NCBI GenBank assembly: GCA_947630635.1
Contig: CANRIJ010000102.1
Span: 1-5,573 of the forward strand
Source: an uncultured Spirochaetaceae bacterium
GTDB lineage: Bacteria > Spirochaetota > Spirochaetia > Sphaerochaetales > Sphaerochaetaceae
Reading direction: 5' to 3'
DNA length: 5,573 nucleotides
In this document: positions 5,399-5,573 of the stretch, piece by piece
How positions within the stretch are numbered: the stretch's first letter is position 1
Layout: every line of letters begins with the position of its first letter
Made by a program: the position numbers and the translations under genes
Notes under the pieces: generated by a model
The model's database searches: none
Told to the model about the DNA's origin: nothing
The model's input: only the letters and a program-made list of their open reading frames with translations

Positions 5399-5573
5399 AA
5401 AAAGCACTTTGCCTTATAGCACTTATTGCCCTCCCGATCATGCTATTTGCAGGCGGGGTCTCTGAAAAAGCCTCGGTGGGAGATGCAGAGACCAGAGTAT
5501 TTATCGATGACCTTGGAAGGAGCGTGACTCTTCCACTTGAGATCAAGAGAATGAGCCCCTCTGGAAATACAGC
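5395..5573 (+). CDS. FecB/MolA-type periplasmic metal-complex binding protein, N-terminus only
   Basis: Only the first 59 codons are in the window. Residues 1-19 are a signal peptide (MKKALCLIALIALPIMLFA), followed by GGVSEKAS and no Cys at the cleavage point; Cys6 lies inside the hydrophobic core and is not a lipobox. The mature start VFIDDLGRSVTLPLEIKRMSPSG at about 35-57 is the standard first strand of type II importer binding proteins, which usually show a D-x-x-GR-x-V-x-x-P pattern followed by xRI-x-P. It overlaps the previous gene by ATGA. As the only binding protein of this operon it fixes the substrate class, presumably an oxyanion or metal chelate, but the pocket residues are outside the window. 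Confidence 0.88.
   Translation, partial: MKKALCLIALIALPIMLFAGGVSEKASVGDAETRVFIDDLGRSVTLPLEIKRMSPSGNT

Noticed and set aside
1..5573. Mobile element, CRISPR array, tRNA or rRNA
   Set aside because: No transposase, integrase, spaced repeats, cloverleaf or ribosomal sequence was recognised on either strand; the few repeats are short and local.

Overview
The window looks like a chromosomal segment of a host-associated or anaerobic spirochaete. Sphaerochaetaceae or a Treponema relative is my best guess, made from style rather than a marker gene. Both substrate-binding proteins start with short spirochaete-like signal peptides ending in ...LSANGG or ...LFAGG instead of a normal Cys lipobox. AGA and GAG codons are frequent, the coding DNA has moderate GC and the intergenic DNA is AT-rich. 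There is no rRNA, tRNA, CRISPR array, insertion sequence or phage gene.

Left part, minus strand (1-2220): a carbohydrate-type ABC substrate-binding protein of about 530 residues (512-2104) is followed by the N-terminal 151 residues of an alpha/beta hydrolase that runs off the left edge (start at 455). A strong rho-independent terminator lies between them (471-497), so the hydrolase is probably expressed by partial read-through. A sugar-binding protein beside an esterase-like hydrolase suggests plant-glycan use. The transporter permeases and the exact substrate are outside the window or unknown. The binding-protein promoter has a perfect -10 and an 8-bp inverted repeat over the -35 position.

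Centre (2221-2585): a small plus-strand gene for an unrecognised 85-residue protein with a basic N-terminus and a very acidic C-terminus, closed by a textbook terminator. The promoters of this gene and of the divergent binding protein share a TTTACT/TTTTTGATCT sequence element.

Right part, plus strand (2595-5573): a compact, overlapping operon. It encodes a short ModE-type winged-helix regulator without a ligand-binding domain, a FecCD-type permease, a FecE/MolC-type ATPase, a divergent SAM-methyltransferase-like protein, and the start of a FecB/MolA-type periplasmic binding protein cut by the right edge. All junctions overlap, so translation is probably coupled. A ModE-like regulator with a FecCD-class importer suggests molybdate or tungstate uptake, as in the MolBCA family, although iron, cobalamin or another metal complex cannot be excluded. 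The operon promoter (TTGCAA-17-TATAAT) puts the predicted transcription start only about 5 nt before the regulator ATG. A perfect 8-bp dyad spans that start site and start codon, so the regulator probably acts on its own nearly leaderless message. The least conventional part is the methyltransferase-like gene embedded between ATPase and binding protein.
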